From the NCBI GenBank assembly GCA_033764875.1, contig JANRIO010000110.1, positions 17,511-81,510 of the forward strand: a stretch of DNA of 64,000 bases. The letters run 5' to 3'. The notes below the pieces were generated by a model. The model was not told the DNA's origin, searched no databases, and worked only from the letters and a program-made list of their open reading frames with translations. Below, one piece after another: positions 24,924 through 32,767 of the stretch. Position 1 is the stretch's first letter. Each line of letters starts with the position of its first letter. The DNA comes from AWTP1-13 sp033764875 (lineage in GTDB: Bacteria; Pseudomonadota; Alphaproteobacteria; Rhizobiales; Hyphomicrobiaceae). The translations under genes were made by a program, and so were the position numbers.

Positions 24924-25786
24924 GCCGTCTTTCCCTCCGCCCGCTCGAGTGCGATCTGGGCGACGCGCCGGGCGAGGACGCCTGCCACCTTGATGCGGAA
25001 CTCCTTGGTGCCGCGCTTGTCGTCGATCGGCCGGCAGGCGGCGCTCGCGGCGGCCGCGAGCGTCTCCAGCACGGCGGCGTCGATGCGTTTGCCGACCAGG
25101 ATGCCGCTTGCCTCCGTCACCAGCAGCGGACGCTCGGCCACGGCGCCCAGTGCCACCCGCGCGGCGGTGCAGGTGCCGTCGGGGCCAAGCGTCAGGGAGA
25201 CGCCGCAGCCGACCACGGCGATATCCATCTCCGTACGCGGAATGAAGCGCAGGTAGGCGTCGCCCGAGCGCGCCGGCCGGGCCGGCAGCAGGAAGGCGAT
25301 GACGATCTCGTCGCGGCCGAGCGAGAGCTTGCGCGGTCCCACCATGACGTCCTCGACCGGCACCTCGCGGCGCCCCTTCGGCCCCGCCACCAGCGCCTTG
25401 GCGCCGGCCGCAATCAGGGCCGGCACGCTGTCGGCGGCCGGCGAGCCGTTGCACAGGTTGCCGCCCATGGTGGCCCGGCCCTGCACCTGGGTGGAGCCGA
25501 TCAGGTTCGCGGCCTCGACGATGCCTGGCCACACGGCCTTGAGCCTGGGATGCTCCTTCAGCTCCGCGCCCGTGACCGCCGCGCCGACCCGGAAGCCGCC
25601 GGCCTCCTCGGCGATCTGGCGAATCTCGGCGATTCCCTTGATGTCGACCAGAACACCCGGCTCGACCACGTCCGTTCGCATCTGCACAAGAAGATCCGTG
25701 CCGCCCGCCATAACGCGTCCAGCAGAACCGGCGGCACTCAACAGGGCGACCGCCTGCTCGACGGTCGCCGGCGCTTCGTAGCGCAT
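24920..25786 (-). CDS. FAD-binding medium subunit of molybdenum hydroxylase
   Basis: This is a 288-residue medium subunit with the FAD-binding fold of the xanthine dehydrogenase/CoxM family. Typical segments are AGGTDLLVQM near residue 30 and ATMGGNLCNGSPAADS near 105. It passes electrons from the FeS subunit to an acceptor. ATG 25786 has AGGTGAGG just upstream; a GTG at 25795 would add three residues. It is the first gene of the M-S-L operon and diverges from the TRAP transporter genes across 229 bases, which must contain both promoters. Confidence 0.9.
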   Translation of the reverse strand: MRYEAPATVEQAVALLSAAGSAGRVMAGGTDLLVQMRTDVVEPGVLVDIKGIAEIRQIAEEAGGFRVGAAVTGAELKEHPRLKAVWPGIVEAANLIGSTQVQGRATMGGNLCNGSPAADSVPALIAAGAKALVAGPKGRREVPVEDVMVGPRKLSLGRDEIVIAFLLPARPARSGDAYLRFIPRTEMDIAVVGCGVSLTLGPDGTCTAARVALGAVAERPLLVTEASGILVGKRIDAAVLETLAAAASAACRPIDDKRGTKEFRIKVAGVLARRVAQIALERAEGKTA

Positions 25787-26015
25787 TCTCCTCACCTCAT
25801 GTCTGGGTCGTCGTGTGGGCCTCTATGCTTAAGGATGGCACAGCCGGGCGCCGACCGCCAATGCCGCCCAACAAAGTTTTGATCACAAACCAACGCCTGG
25901 GATAGAACCGAGGGAGAGGCGCGACCATGGGCGGGGTATGCCCCGGCCGAAGTTGCCCTACAGTGCCCGCCATCAGAACAAGCCCGGCCACAGGCCGCAG
26001 GGAGGGAGACATCAC

Positions 26016-27062
26016 ATGACAGTCACACGCCGCACCTTCATGACCGCCGCAGGCGCCACCGTCGCGGCACCCTGGATCGCAAGACCCGCATTCGCCCAGG
26101 CGCAGGTGACGCTGAAGTTGCATCACTTCCTGCCTCCGGTATCCAATGGTCACGCCAAGATGCTGGCGCCGTGGGCGAAGATGATCGAGGAAGGCTCCGG
26201 GGGCCGCATCAAGGTCGACATCTTTCCCTCCATGCAGCTCGGCGGCACGCCCCCGCAGCTCTATGATCAGGTTCGCGACGGCGTTGTCGACATCGTCTGG
26301 ACGTTGCCCGGCTCCACGCCCGGCCGCTTCCCCTCGACGGAGGTGTGGGAGCTGCCCTTCATCGCCGCCCGGCGCGGCATCGTCAACGCGCGCTCCTCGC
26401 AGGAGTACGCGGCCAAGCACGTGCTCAAGGAGACGAGCGACGTGAAGCTCCTGAGCTTCTGGTCGCACGACCACGGTCTGATCCACTGCAGCAAGCAGAT
26501 CAAGACCATGGAGGACCTGAAGGGCCTGAAGCTGCGCTCGCCGACCAGGCTCGCAGGCGAGGGCCTCAAGGCGCTCGGGGCCACCGCCATCGGCATGCCG
26601 GTGCCGCAGGTGCCCGAGAGCCTGGCGCAGAAGGTCATCGACGGCGCCGTGGTGCCCTGGGAGGTGGTGCCCGCCATCAAGGTGCACGAGCTGGTCAAGT
26701 TCCACACCGAGATCCCGGGCTCGCCCACGTTCTACACCGCGAGCTTCTTCCTCGCCATGAACAAGGCCAAGTTCGAGAGCCTGCCCGGCGACCTCAAGGA
26801 GGTGATCGAGAAGAACTCGCACATGAAGTTCGCCGAGCTCGCCGGCAACATGTGGGACACGGCGGGCGCCCAGGTCTACGACATGGTCAAGAAGCGCGGC
26901 AACACCATCACGTCCATCTCGGAGGACGAGAAGAAGCGCTGGATCAAGGCCTGCGAGCCCGTGCACGAGGCCTGGGTCAAGCAGGTCAAGGACAAGGGCC
27001 TCGACGGCAGCAAGCTGATCGAGGAAGCCCGCGCGCTGGTCGCCAAGAACGACAAGGCCTGA
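26016..27062 (+). CDS. TRAP transporter substrate-binding protein (DctP family)
   Basis: This is a 348-residue periplasmic receptor of the DctP/TRAP family. The N-terminus has a twin-arginine-like start (TRRTFM) and a hydrophobic signal ending ARPAFAQA. The mature protein begins QVTLKLHHFLPP, and the conserved Arg that binds substrate carboxylates lies in LKGLKLRSPTRL. ATG 26016 has GGAGGGAG nine bases upstream. With the DctQ and DctM genes downstream it makes a complete importer. The divergent molybdenum hydroxylase suggests the substrate is an (aromatic) carboxylate, but that is inferred only from position. Confidence 0.92.
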   Translation: MTVTRRTFMTAAGATVAAPWIARPAFAQAQVTLKLHHFLPPVSNGHAKMLAPWAKMIEEGSGGRIKVDIFPSMQLGGTPPQLYDQVRDGVVDIVWTLPGSTPGRFPSTEVWELPFIAARRGIVNARSSQEYAAKHVLKETSDVKLLSFWSHDHGLIHCSKQIKTMEDLKGLKLRSPTRLAGEGLKALGATAIGMPVPQVPESLAQKVIDGAVVPWEVVPAIKVHELVKFHTEIPGSPTFYTASFFLAMNKAKFESLPGDLKEVIEKNSHMKFAELAGNMWDTAGAQVYDMVKKRGNTITSISEDEKKRWIKACEPVHEAWVKQVKDKGLDGSKLIEEARALVAKNDKA

Positions 27063-27126
27063 GGCATCGGCGCGGAGGCGGCGCGGCCGCCTCCGCGAGT
27101 TTTCGGCGACGGGAGCGAGCATCCTC

Positions 27127-27666
27127 ATGAGTGAGCTGTCCGGCCCGGACGCGCGGCAGGGGCGAGTGCCGCTGGTCGTGCGTGCCTCCGGCGTCGTCGC
27201 CGTGCTCGGCGGGCTGATCTCGCTCGCCACCGCCGTTGTCGTGGTGCTGAGCGTGGCCGGGCGCTGGTTCCGCGGCTCCGCCTTTGCCTCGCTCGCCCCC
27301 GGCATCGGTCCCATCGACGGCGACTTCGAGTACGTCAAGATGGGCACCGCCATCGCCGTGTTCGCCTTCCTGCCCTACGCGCAGGCGATGCGCTCCAACA
27401 TCGTCGTCGACACCTTCACCAACAAGCTCTCCACCCGCACCGTCGACCGCATCGATGCCTTCTGGGACCTCGTCTATGCCGCCATGATGGGGGTGCTGAC
27501 CGGGTGCATGGTGCTGGGCACCAGGGACTTCCTGAAAAGCGGCGAGACAACCATGATGCTGCAGTTCGTTGTCTGGCCGGCGATCGCCGTCTGCACCCTC
27601 CTGTCGGGCGTGCTGACCCTTGTCGCCGTGGTCACCGCCGTGCGCCTTGCCCGGGGGCAGGCATGA
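27127..27666 (+). CDS. TRAP transporter small permease (DctQ family)
   Basis: This is a 179-residue small membrane subunit with four predicted membrane helices, the usual DctQ layout. It links the receptor to the large permease. It follows the receptor gene by 64 bases and overlaps the large permease gene by ATGA. Confidence 0.88.
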   Translation: MSELSGPDARQGRVPLVVRASGVVAVLGGLISLATAVVVVLSVAGRWFRGSAFASLAPGIGPIDGDFEYVKMGTAIAVFAFLPYAQAMRSNIVVDTFTNKLSTRTVDRIDAFWDLVYAAMMGVLTGCMVLGTRDFLKSGETTMMLQFVVWPAIAVCTLLSGVLTLVAVVTAVRLARGQA

Positions 27667-29105
27667 GCGGTGTGACCGTCGCCGCCGTCGGCTTCCTTGC
27701 CATGCTGGTCCTCATCGCCGTGCGCATGCCGGTGGGGCTGTCCATGCTTGTCGTGGGCGCGGCGGGCTACATCCATCTGTCGGGGCTGCAGCCCTTCCTC
27801 GCCTACATGAAGACCAATCCCTACCAGCAGTTCTCCAACTACACGCTGTCCGTGATCCCGCTGTTCGTGCTCATGGGGGCGCTCGCCGAGCGGGGCGGCA
27901 TCGCGGGCGCCCTGTTCCGGTCGGCGGAGTCGGCGTTCGGCCGCTTCCGCGGCGGCTACGCGATGGCCGTGATCGGCGCCTGTACCGCCTTCGGCGCCAT
28001 CTGCGGATCCTCGGTCGCGACCACGGCGACGTTCGGCCGGGCCGCGTTGCCCGAGCTCGACAAGTACGGCTACGACGGCGGGCTCTCGACGGGCGTCATC
28101 GCCGTGGGCGGCACCCTCGGCATCCTCATCCCGCCCTCCGTCATTCTCGTCGTCTACGCGATCACGACGGAGCAGAACATCGCCAAGCTGTTCCAGGCGG
28201 CGCTCATTCCGGGGCTGCTGGCGGCGCTCTTCTACTGCATCGTGATCGCGGTCGTGGCGCGGCGCAACCCGCAGCTTGCCCCCGTGGCCGAGCGCAGCCA
28301 GGAGCCGCGCCGGCCCAAGACGCTGCTGCCCAAGCTGCTCGCCGCCGCCCTGCTGGCCGCCATTGCGGTGCAGTTCGCGCGCGGCGCCGTCGGGCTGGAG
28401 CACGCGGCCCTGATGGCGCTGGTGCCGGTCTTGATCGCCTTCGTCGACGTTGCCGTGATGCCGGCGATCCTGGTTGCCGTCATCGTCGTCGGCGGCATCT
28501 ACGGCGGCATCTTCACGCCGACCGAGGGGGCGGCCGTCGGCGCGGTTGCCATGCTGCTGATCGGGCTGGCGCAGCGCAAGCTCTCCGCCGGCGACATCCT
28601 GCTGGCCATCCGCCAGACGGCCGAGACCTCCGGCATGATCTTCATCATCCTGCTCGGCGCCGAGGTGTTCGGTGCCTTCCTCGCCCTGTCGCACCTGCCG
28701 ACCGCGGCGGCCGAGACGATTGCCGGCTCCGGCCTGTCGCCGCACATGGTGCTGGTGGCGATGATGGTGCTCTACATCCTGCTCGGCGCCGTCATGGACG
28801 AGCTTGCCATGATCCTGCTGACGCTGCCCGTGTTCTTCCCCGTGGTGCAGGGCCTCGACTTCGGCATGCCGCCCGACGAGGTCGGCATCTGGTTCGGCAT
28901 CCTGGTGCTGATGGTGGTCGGCGTCGGCCTCGTCGCCCCGCCGATCGGACTCAACGTGTTCGTCGTATCGGCCATCGCCAAGGGCGTGCCGATCGAGAGG
29001 ACCTACCGCGGCGTGCTGCCCTTCGTGGGCGCCGACATCGTCCGCATCGCGCTCGTGATCCTGTTCCCCGGCACCGCGCTGTGGCTCGTGCGACTGCTGG
29101 CCTAG
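27663..29105 (+). CDS. TRAP transporter large permease (DctM family)
   Basis: This is a 480-residue large permease with about twelve predicted membrane helices. It has the DctM signatures IPLFVLMGALAERGG, FGAICGSSVATTATFGRAALPE and GTLGILIPPS. It uses a sodium or proton gradient to import the acid delivered by the receptor. The start overlaps the stop of the small permease gene (ATGA), so stoichiometric translation is likely. Confidence 0.92.
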   Translation: MSGVTVAAVGFLAMLVLIAVRMPVGLSMLVVGAAGYIHLSGLQPFLAYMKTNPYQQFSNYTLSVIPLFVLMGALAERGGIAGALFRSAESAFGRFRGGYAMAVIGACTAFGAICGSSVATTATFGRAALPELDKYGYDGGLSTGVIAVGGTLGILIPPSVILVVYAITTEQNIAKLFQAALIPGLLAALFYCIVIAVVARRNPQLAPVAERSQEPRRPKTLLPKLLAAALLAAIAVQFARGAVGLEHAALMALVPVLIAFVDVAVMPAILVAVIVVGGIYGGIFTPTEGAAVGAVAMLLIGLAQRKLSAGDILLAIRQTAETSGMIFIILLGAEVFGAFLALSHLPTAAAETIAGSGLSPHMVLVAMMVLYILLGAVMDELAMILLTLPVFFPVVQGLDFGMPPDEVGIWFGILVLMVVGVGLVAPPIGLNVFVVSAIAKGVPIERTYRGVLPFVGADIVRIALVILFPGTALWLVRLLA

Positions 29106-29236
29106 AGCACGGACTGAAATGCTACAGTGGCGGATTGCCATGGTCGGCATGTCCCGACAGGCAGGCCCGAGGATCACAGTCTGCGGGTCCACCCCCTGAA
29201 GCCGCCCAACGCCGCGACAACCACAAGGAGAGAGCA

Positions 29237-29539
29237 ATGGCGAAGAAAGGTTACTGGATCGCGCACGTCGAGGTGACGAACCCCGAGCGCTACAAGGACT
29301 ACGTGGCCGCCAACGGCGTCGCGTTCAAGAAATACGGCGCCCGCTTCATCGTCCGCGGCGGCGAGGCGATCGACGGCAAGACCGGCGCCGCCAGCACGCT
29401 GCGCCACGTCGTCATCGAGTTCGACAGCCTCGAGACAGCCAAGGCCTGCCTCGCCTCGCCGGAATACGCCGTGGCGGCCAAGATCCGCGACGAAGCGTCC
29501 ACGGCGACCCTGATCGTGGTCGAGGGCTGGGAGGGCTGA
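29237..29539 (+). CDS. DUF1330 family protein
   Basis: This is a 100-residue protein of the DUF1330 family, a dimeric alpha/beta-barrel fold. It begins KKGYWIAHVEVTNPE and has the FIVRGGE and VVIEFDS segments that mark the family. No reaction is established for the family. AAGGAGAG lies upstream of ATG 29237. It follows the TRAP operon by 131 bases and may be co-transcribed with it. Confidence 0.85.
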   Translation: MAKKGYWIAHVEVTNPERYKDYVAANGVAFKKYGARFIVRGGEAIDGKTGAASTLRHVVIEFDSLETAKACLASPEYAVAAKIRDEASTATLIVVEGWEG

Positions 29540-29670
29540 GGGCCCGGCGCCATACAGATTTCTTCCTCTGGGCAGTTGAATCCGGGTGCGCTTCTGCGCC
29601 ACTATCGGACCAGCGGGGGCTTGCCCCGCCCATAACAGGCCCATAGGGGCCGAAAGACCGGGAGGACTTC

Positions 29671-30711
29671 ATGCTGCTCAGGAAGCGCCGGCACGCCGTG
29701 CTCGGCGCGCTTGCAGGATTTGCCGCCGCCCTCGCCATTGCTGGAAGTGCGAGCCCGGCCGACGCGCAGGGCAAGGGCGAGACGCTCAAGATCCAGGACT
29801 ATCCCGGCGTCGGCAACATGCTGACGCGGGTTGCCGCCTCCAAGGGCTTCTGCAAGGCCCGCGGCATCACCTGCCAGCTGCAGTCGATCCCGACCGGGCC
29901 GCTCGGCGCCACGGCGCTGATCAGCAAGAGCATCGACGTCGGCTTCTTCCCGCCCGAGACCCAGATCGCTGCCAACGTCAAGGGCGCGAGCCTCAGGGCG
30001 GTGGCCAGCGGCGCCGTCCTCAACGTGTATCTCATCGCCGCCCGCGCCGACCTCGACCTGCCCAACGCCGGCAAGGGCTTCCCCGACTTCGTCGCCGACC
30101 TCAAGGGCAAGAAGATCGGCGTCACCGCCCGCGGCTCGGCTGCCGAGATCATGTTCGCCTACCTCGTGAAGAAGGCGGGCTTCAAGGCGGAGGACTTCAC
30201 CTACGTCGCCGTCGGCGCCCCGAACACGGCCTACGGCGCGCTCGCCTCCAAGCAGGTCGACGCCAACATGACCTTCGAGCCCTCCGGCGCCCTGTGCGAG
30301 GTGCTCAAGACCTGCCGCGTGCTCTACCGGGCGGCGCTGTCGGAGAAGCCGGCCGAGCTGTTCGCCGTCAACGGCGCGGCGAGCAACATGGTCGTCACGC
30401 AGGAGACGCTGGACAAGAACGGCGCGGCGGTCGAGGCGCTCGTCAACGCGCTCAAGGATGCGGAAGCCTTCATCCAGGACCCGAAGAACTTCGACGAGGC
30501 GCTCAAGATCGCCGAGAGCTACTTCAAGTTCGAGTTTCCCAAGGGCGACGAGGTCATGAAGGAGGCGCTCAAGACCGCCATTCCCGCCTACAAGGCCTCG
30601 ATCAGCCGCACCGCGGTCAAAGCGATCGGGGCCTATCTGCTCGAAACCGGCCAGATCGAGACGGCCGTCGATCCCGCCAAGCTCGTGTGGGAGAAAGCGC
30701 CCAACCCATGA
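29671..30711 (+). CDS. ABC transporter substrate-binding protein (NitT/TauT, NMT1-like)
   Basis: This is a 346-residue periplasmic binding protein with a Sec signal peptide ending SPADAQ. The fold is that of the SsuA/TauA/NMT1 group, whose members bind sulfonates, nitrate, taurine or thiamine precursors. The gene overlaps the ATPase gene by ATGA, and the permease gene follows likewise. An arylsulfatase and an alkylsulfatase come next on the same strand, so a sulfate ester or sulfonate is a plausible ligand; Pseudomonas atsRBC next to arylsulfatase genes is a precedent. Confidence 0.88.
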   Translation: MLLRKRRHAVLGALAGFAAALAIAGSASPADAQGKGETLKIQDYPGVGNMLTRVAASKGFCKARGITCQLQSIPTGPLGATALISKSIDVGFFPPETQIAANVKGASLRAVASGAVLNVYLIAARADLDLPNAGKGFPDFVADLKGKKIGVTARGSAAEIMFAYLVKKAGFKAEDFTYVAVGAPNTAYGALASKQVDANMTFEPSGALCEVLKTCRVLYRAALSEKPAELFAVNGAASNMVVTQETLDKNGAAVEALVNALKDAEAFIQDPKNFDEALKIAESYFKFEFPKGDEVMKEALKTAIPAYKASISRTAVKAIGAYLLETGQIETAVDPAKLVWEKAPNP

Positions 30712-31556
30712 ACGAGCTGCGACCTCTGAAGGTACCGATGCGCGGCAGCGTCCCCTGCGTCAACATCACGACCGCCGGCGGCACTGCCATCAACCTGCGC
30801 AACCTCACGGTGCGCTTCGAGGTCCTGGGCCGGCCGCCCGTGCTCGCCGTCGACAACGTCTCGCTGTCGATCCGCACCGGCGAGTTCGTGTCGCTGGTCG
30901 GCCCCTCGGGGTGCGGCAAGACCACGATCCTCAACCTCCTGACGGGCCTTCTGCCTGTCGCCTACGAGGGCGAGGTGACGATCGCGGGCAGGAAGCCCAC
31001 GCCGGGCAACCCCGACACGGCGTACATGCTGGCCCGCGACAGCCTGCTGCCCTGGCGCACGGCGCTCGGCAACGCCGCCTACGGTCTCGAGATCCGCAAC
31101 GTGCCCCAGGCCGAGCGCGAGCGCCATGCGCGCGAGCTGCTCGGCAAGGTGGGCTTGGCCGCGTTCTGCGACGCCTATCCCAAGGCGCTCTCGCACGGCA
31201 TGCGCCAGCGCTGCGCGCTCGCGCGCACGTTCTGCCTGGGCTCGCCGGTGTTCCTCATGGACGAGCCGTTCGGGGCGCTCGACGCCCAGACCAAGCTGCA
31301 GCTCGAGGACGTGCTGCTGGACCTGTGGTCGGCCGAGCAGCGCACCGTGCTGTTCGTCACCCACGACCTCGCGGAGGCCGTGGCGCTGTCCGACCGCGTC
31401 GTGGTGATGAGCGCGCGGCCGGGGCGCATCGTCGCCGATGTCCCGATCTCCCTGCCGCGGCCCCGCTCGGTCCGCGCCCTGCAGAAGAGCGAGGCGTTCC
31501 ACCACCTCTACGCCGAGCTCTGGAGCCTTCTCGAGCAGGGGAGCGTTGAGCGATGA
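30708..31556 (+). CDS. ABC transporter ATP-binding protein (NitT/TauT type) with atypical motifs
   Basis: This is a 282-residue ATPase of the SsuB/TauB group. Walker A is GPSGCGKTT, Walker B is FLMDEPFGALD and the switch His lies in FVTHDLAEA. Two conserved positions differ: the signature reads LSHGMRQR where most have LSGGMRQR, and the Q-loop before LLPW lacks its usual Gln (LARDSLLPW). About 30 extra residues precede the domain. It is coupled by ATGA to both the binding protein and the permease genes. Most likely it is a functional importer subunit with lineage-specific motif changes. Confidence 0.9.
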   Translation: MNELRPLKVPMRGSVPCVNITTAGGTAINLRNLTVRFEVLGRPPVLAVDNVSLSIRTGEFVSLVGPSGCGKTTILNLLTGLLPVAYEGEVTIAGRKPTPGNPDTAYMLARDSLLPWRTALGNAAYGLEIRNVPQAERERHARELLGKVGLAAFCDAYPKALSHGMRQRCALARTFCLGSPVFLMDEPFGALDAQTKLQLEDVLLDLWSAEQRTVLFVTHDLAEAVALSDRVVVMSARPGRIVADVPISLPRPRSVRALQKSEAFHHLYAELWSLLEQGSVER

Positions 31557-32371
31557 GCTCGGGCCCCGGCAATCCGCTGCTGACGCTCGCCGGCAAGGCG
31601 GGCAAGACCTCGCTGTCCTCGCCGTCGGCCGTGCGCATCGCCGCGCACACGGTCTTCATCATCGCCTTCATCGGCATCTGGGAGCTGGCCGCCCGCCGCG
31701 GCCTGCTCGACCCGACCTTCTTCGGCCGCCCCTCGGGCATTCGCGACTACCTCTGGAAAGGCTTCGTCAGCGACGGGCGGCTCTGGCTCGAGCTCGGCTA
31801 CACGCTGGGCGGCGCCGCCATCTCCTTCGTCGCGGGCAGCATCGCGGCGATCGCCTTCGGCCTGTTCTTCACCACCTACCCGGTGGCGCACCGCGCCGTG
31901 GAGCCTTATCTGACCCTGCTCAACGCCATGCCGCGCATCGCGCTGGCTCCGCTGTTCCTGCTGTGGTTCGGCATCGGCATCGGCTCCAAGATCGCGGTGG
32001 GTGTGAGCCTCACCTTCTTCATCGTGCTGTCGGCGACGGTGGCCGGCATCCGCGGCGTGGCGAGCGACCACCTGATCCTGTCGCGGGCGCTGGGCGCCAC
32101 GCCCTCCCAGCTCTTCATCAAGGTCACGCTGCCCTCCGCCGTGCCCGTGATCTTCTCCGGCCTCAGGCTGGGGCTGATCTTCGCGCTGCTCGGCGTCGTC
32201 GGGGCCGAGCTGATCGCCGCCGAGCACGGCCTGGGCCAGACGCTCGCCTATCTGCAATCGACGTTCAGCATGGACGGGGTGATGGCGCTCCTGTTCCTGC
32301 TCGCCCTCCTCGGTCTCGGCGTGACGGCAATCATGAACCGGATCGAGCGGGCGCTGCTGAGCTGGCAGTAG
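31553..32371 (+). CDS. ABC transporter permease (NitT/TauT type)
   Basis: This is a 272-residue inner-membrane permease with about six membrane helices. The EAA-like loop (ALGATPSQLFIKVTLPSAVPVIF) contacts the ATPase. It starts in the stop codon of the ATPase gene (ATGA). It completes an SsuABC/TauABC-like importer placed directly upstream of two sulfatase genes. Confidence 0.92.
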   Translation: MSSGPGNPLLTLAGKAGKTSLSSPSAVRIAAHTVFIIAFIGIWELAARRGLLDPTFFGRPSGIRDYLWKGFVSDGRLWLELGYTLGGAAISFVAGSIAAIAFGLFFTTYPVAHRAVEPYLTLLNAMPRIALAPLFLLWFGIGIGSKIAVGVSLTFFIVLSATVAGIRGVASDHLILSRALGATPSQLFIKVTLPSAVPVIFSGLRLGLIFALLGVVGAELIAAEHGLGQTLAYLQSTFSMDGVMALLFLLALLGLGVTAIMNRIERALLSWQ

Positions 32372-32767
32372 CCGCTCGCCGTCGCAACCGGCCAGCAGGC
32401 GGGGAGCAACGACGCCGTCGGGAGTAGGGTAGTCAGCCTACAGACATGATCCGGCGCTCACGGCGTCGTGGACGTGCGTCACATCGCCCGGCTCTTTGGC
32501 CGCCCGTGTCTCGCCGGGGTCGTTCCGGCGCTGCCGCTGCCGAGCCCTGCAGCAGGTGCGAGGACTGCGCCATCGAGCGCGCGCACGCGACGATTGAGCG
32601 CCCGGCGGCTCCATCATCGCCCGCTGAAAAAACGATTGTCGCGCCGCCCCCGTCTGGACGCGGACGGGAGCGTTGCGGGCCATGCTACGCTCGGGCATCG
32701 TGAGCCGCGCGGCCGGTGCATCCGTGGCGCCAAATGCGGGACAAGAGCGGGAGACGGGGAGAGGCCC
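32372..32767. other. Intergenic region of 396 bases, no gene recognised
   Basis: No convincing coding sequence or RNA was seen. The DNA is as GC-rich as the genes and open in several frames, but none shows a ribosome binding site with family-like sequence. It must hold the promoter of the arylsulfatase gene. A short A6 run at about 32630 is the only obvious compositional feature. Confidence 0.4.

Noticed and set aside
22068..25256. 1062-codon plus-strand frame opposite the second molybdenum hydroxylase
   Set aside because: Composition is that of an antisense shadow; all three hydroxylase genes on the minus strand have clear motifs.
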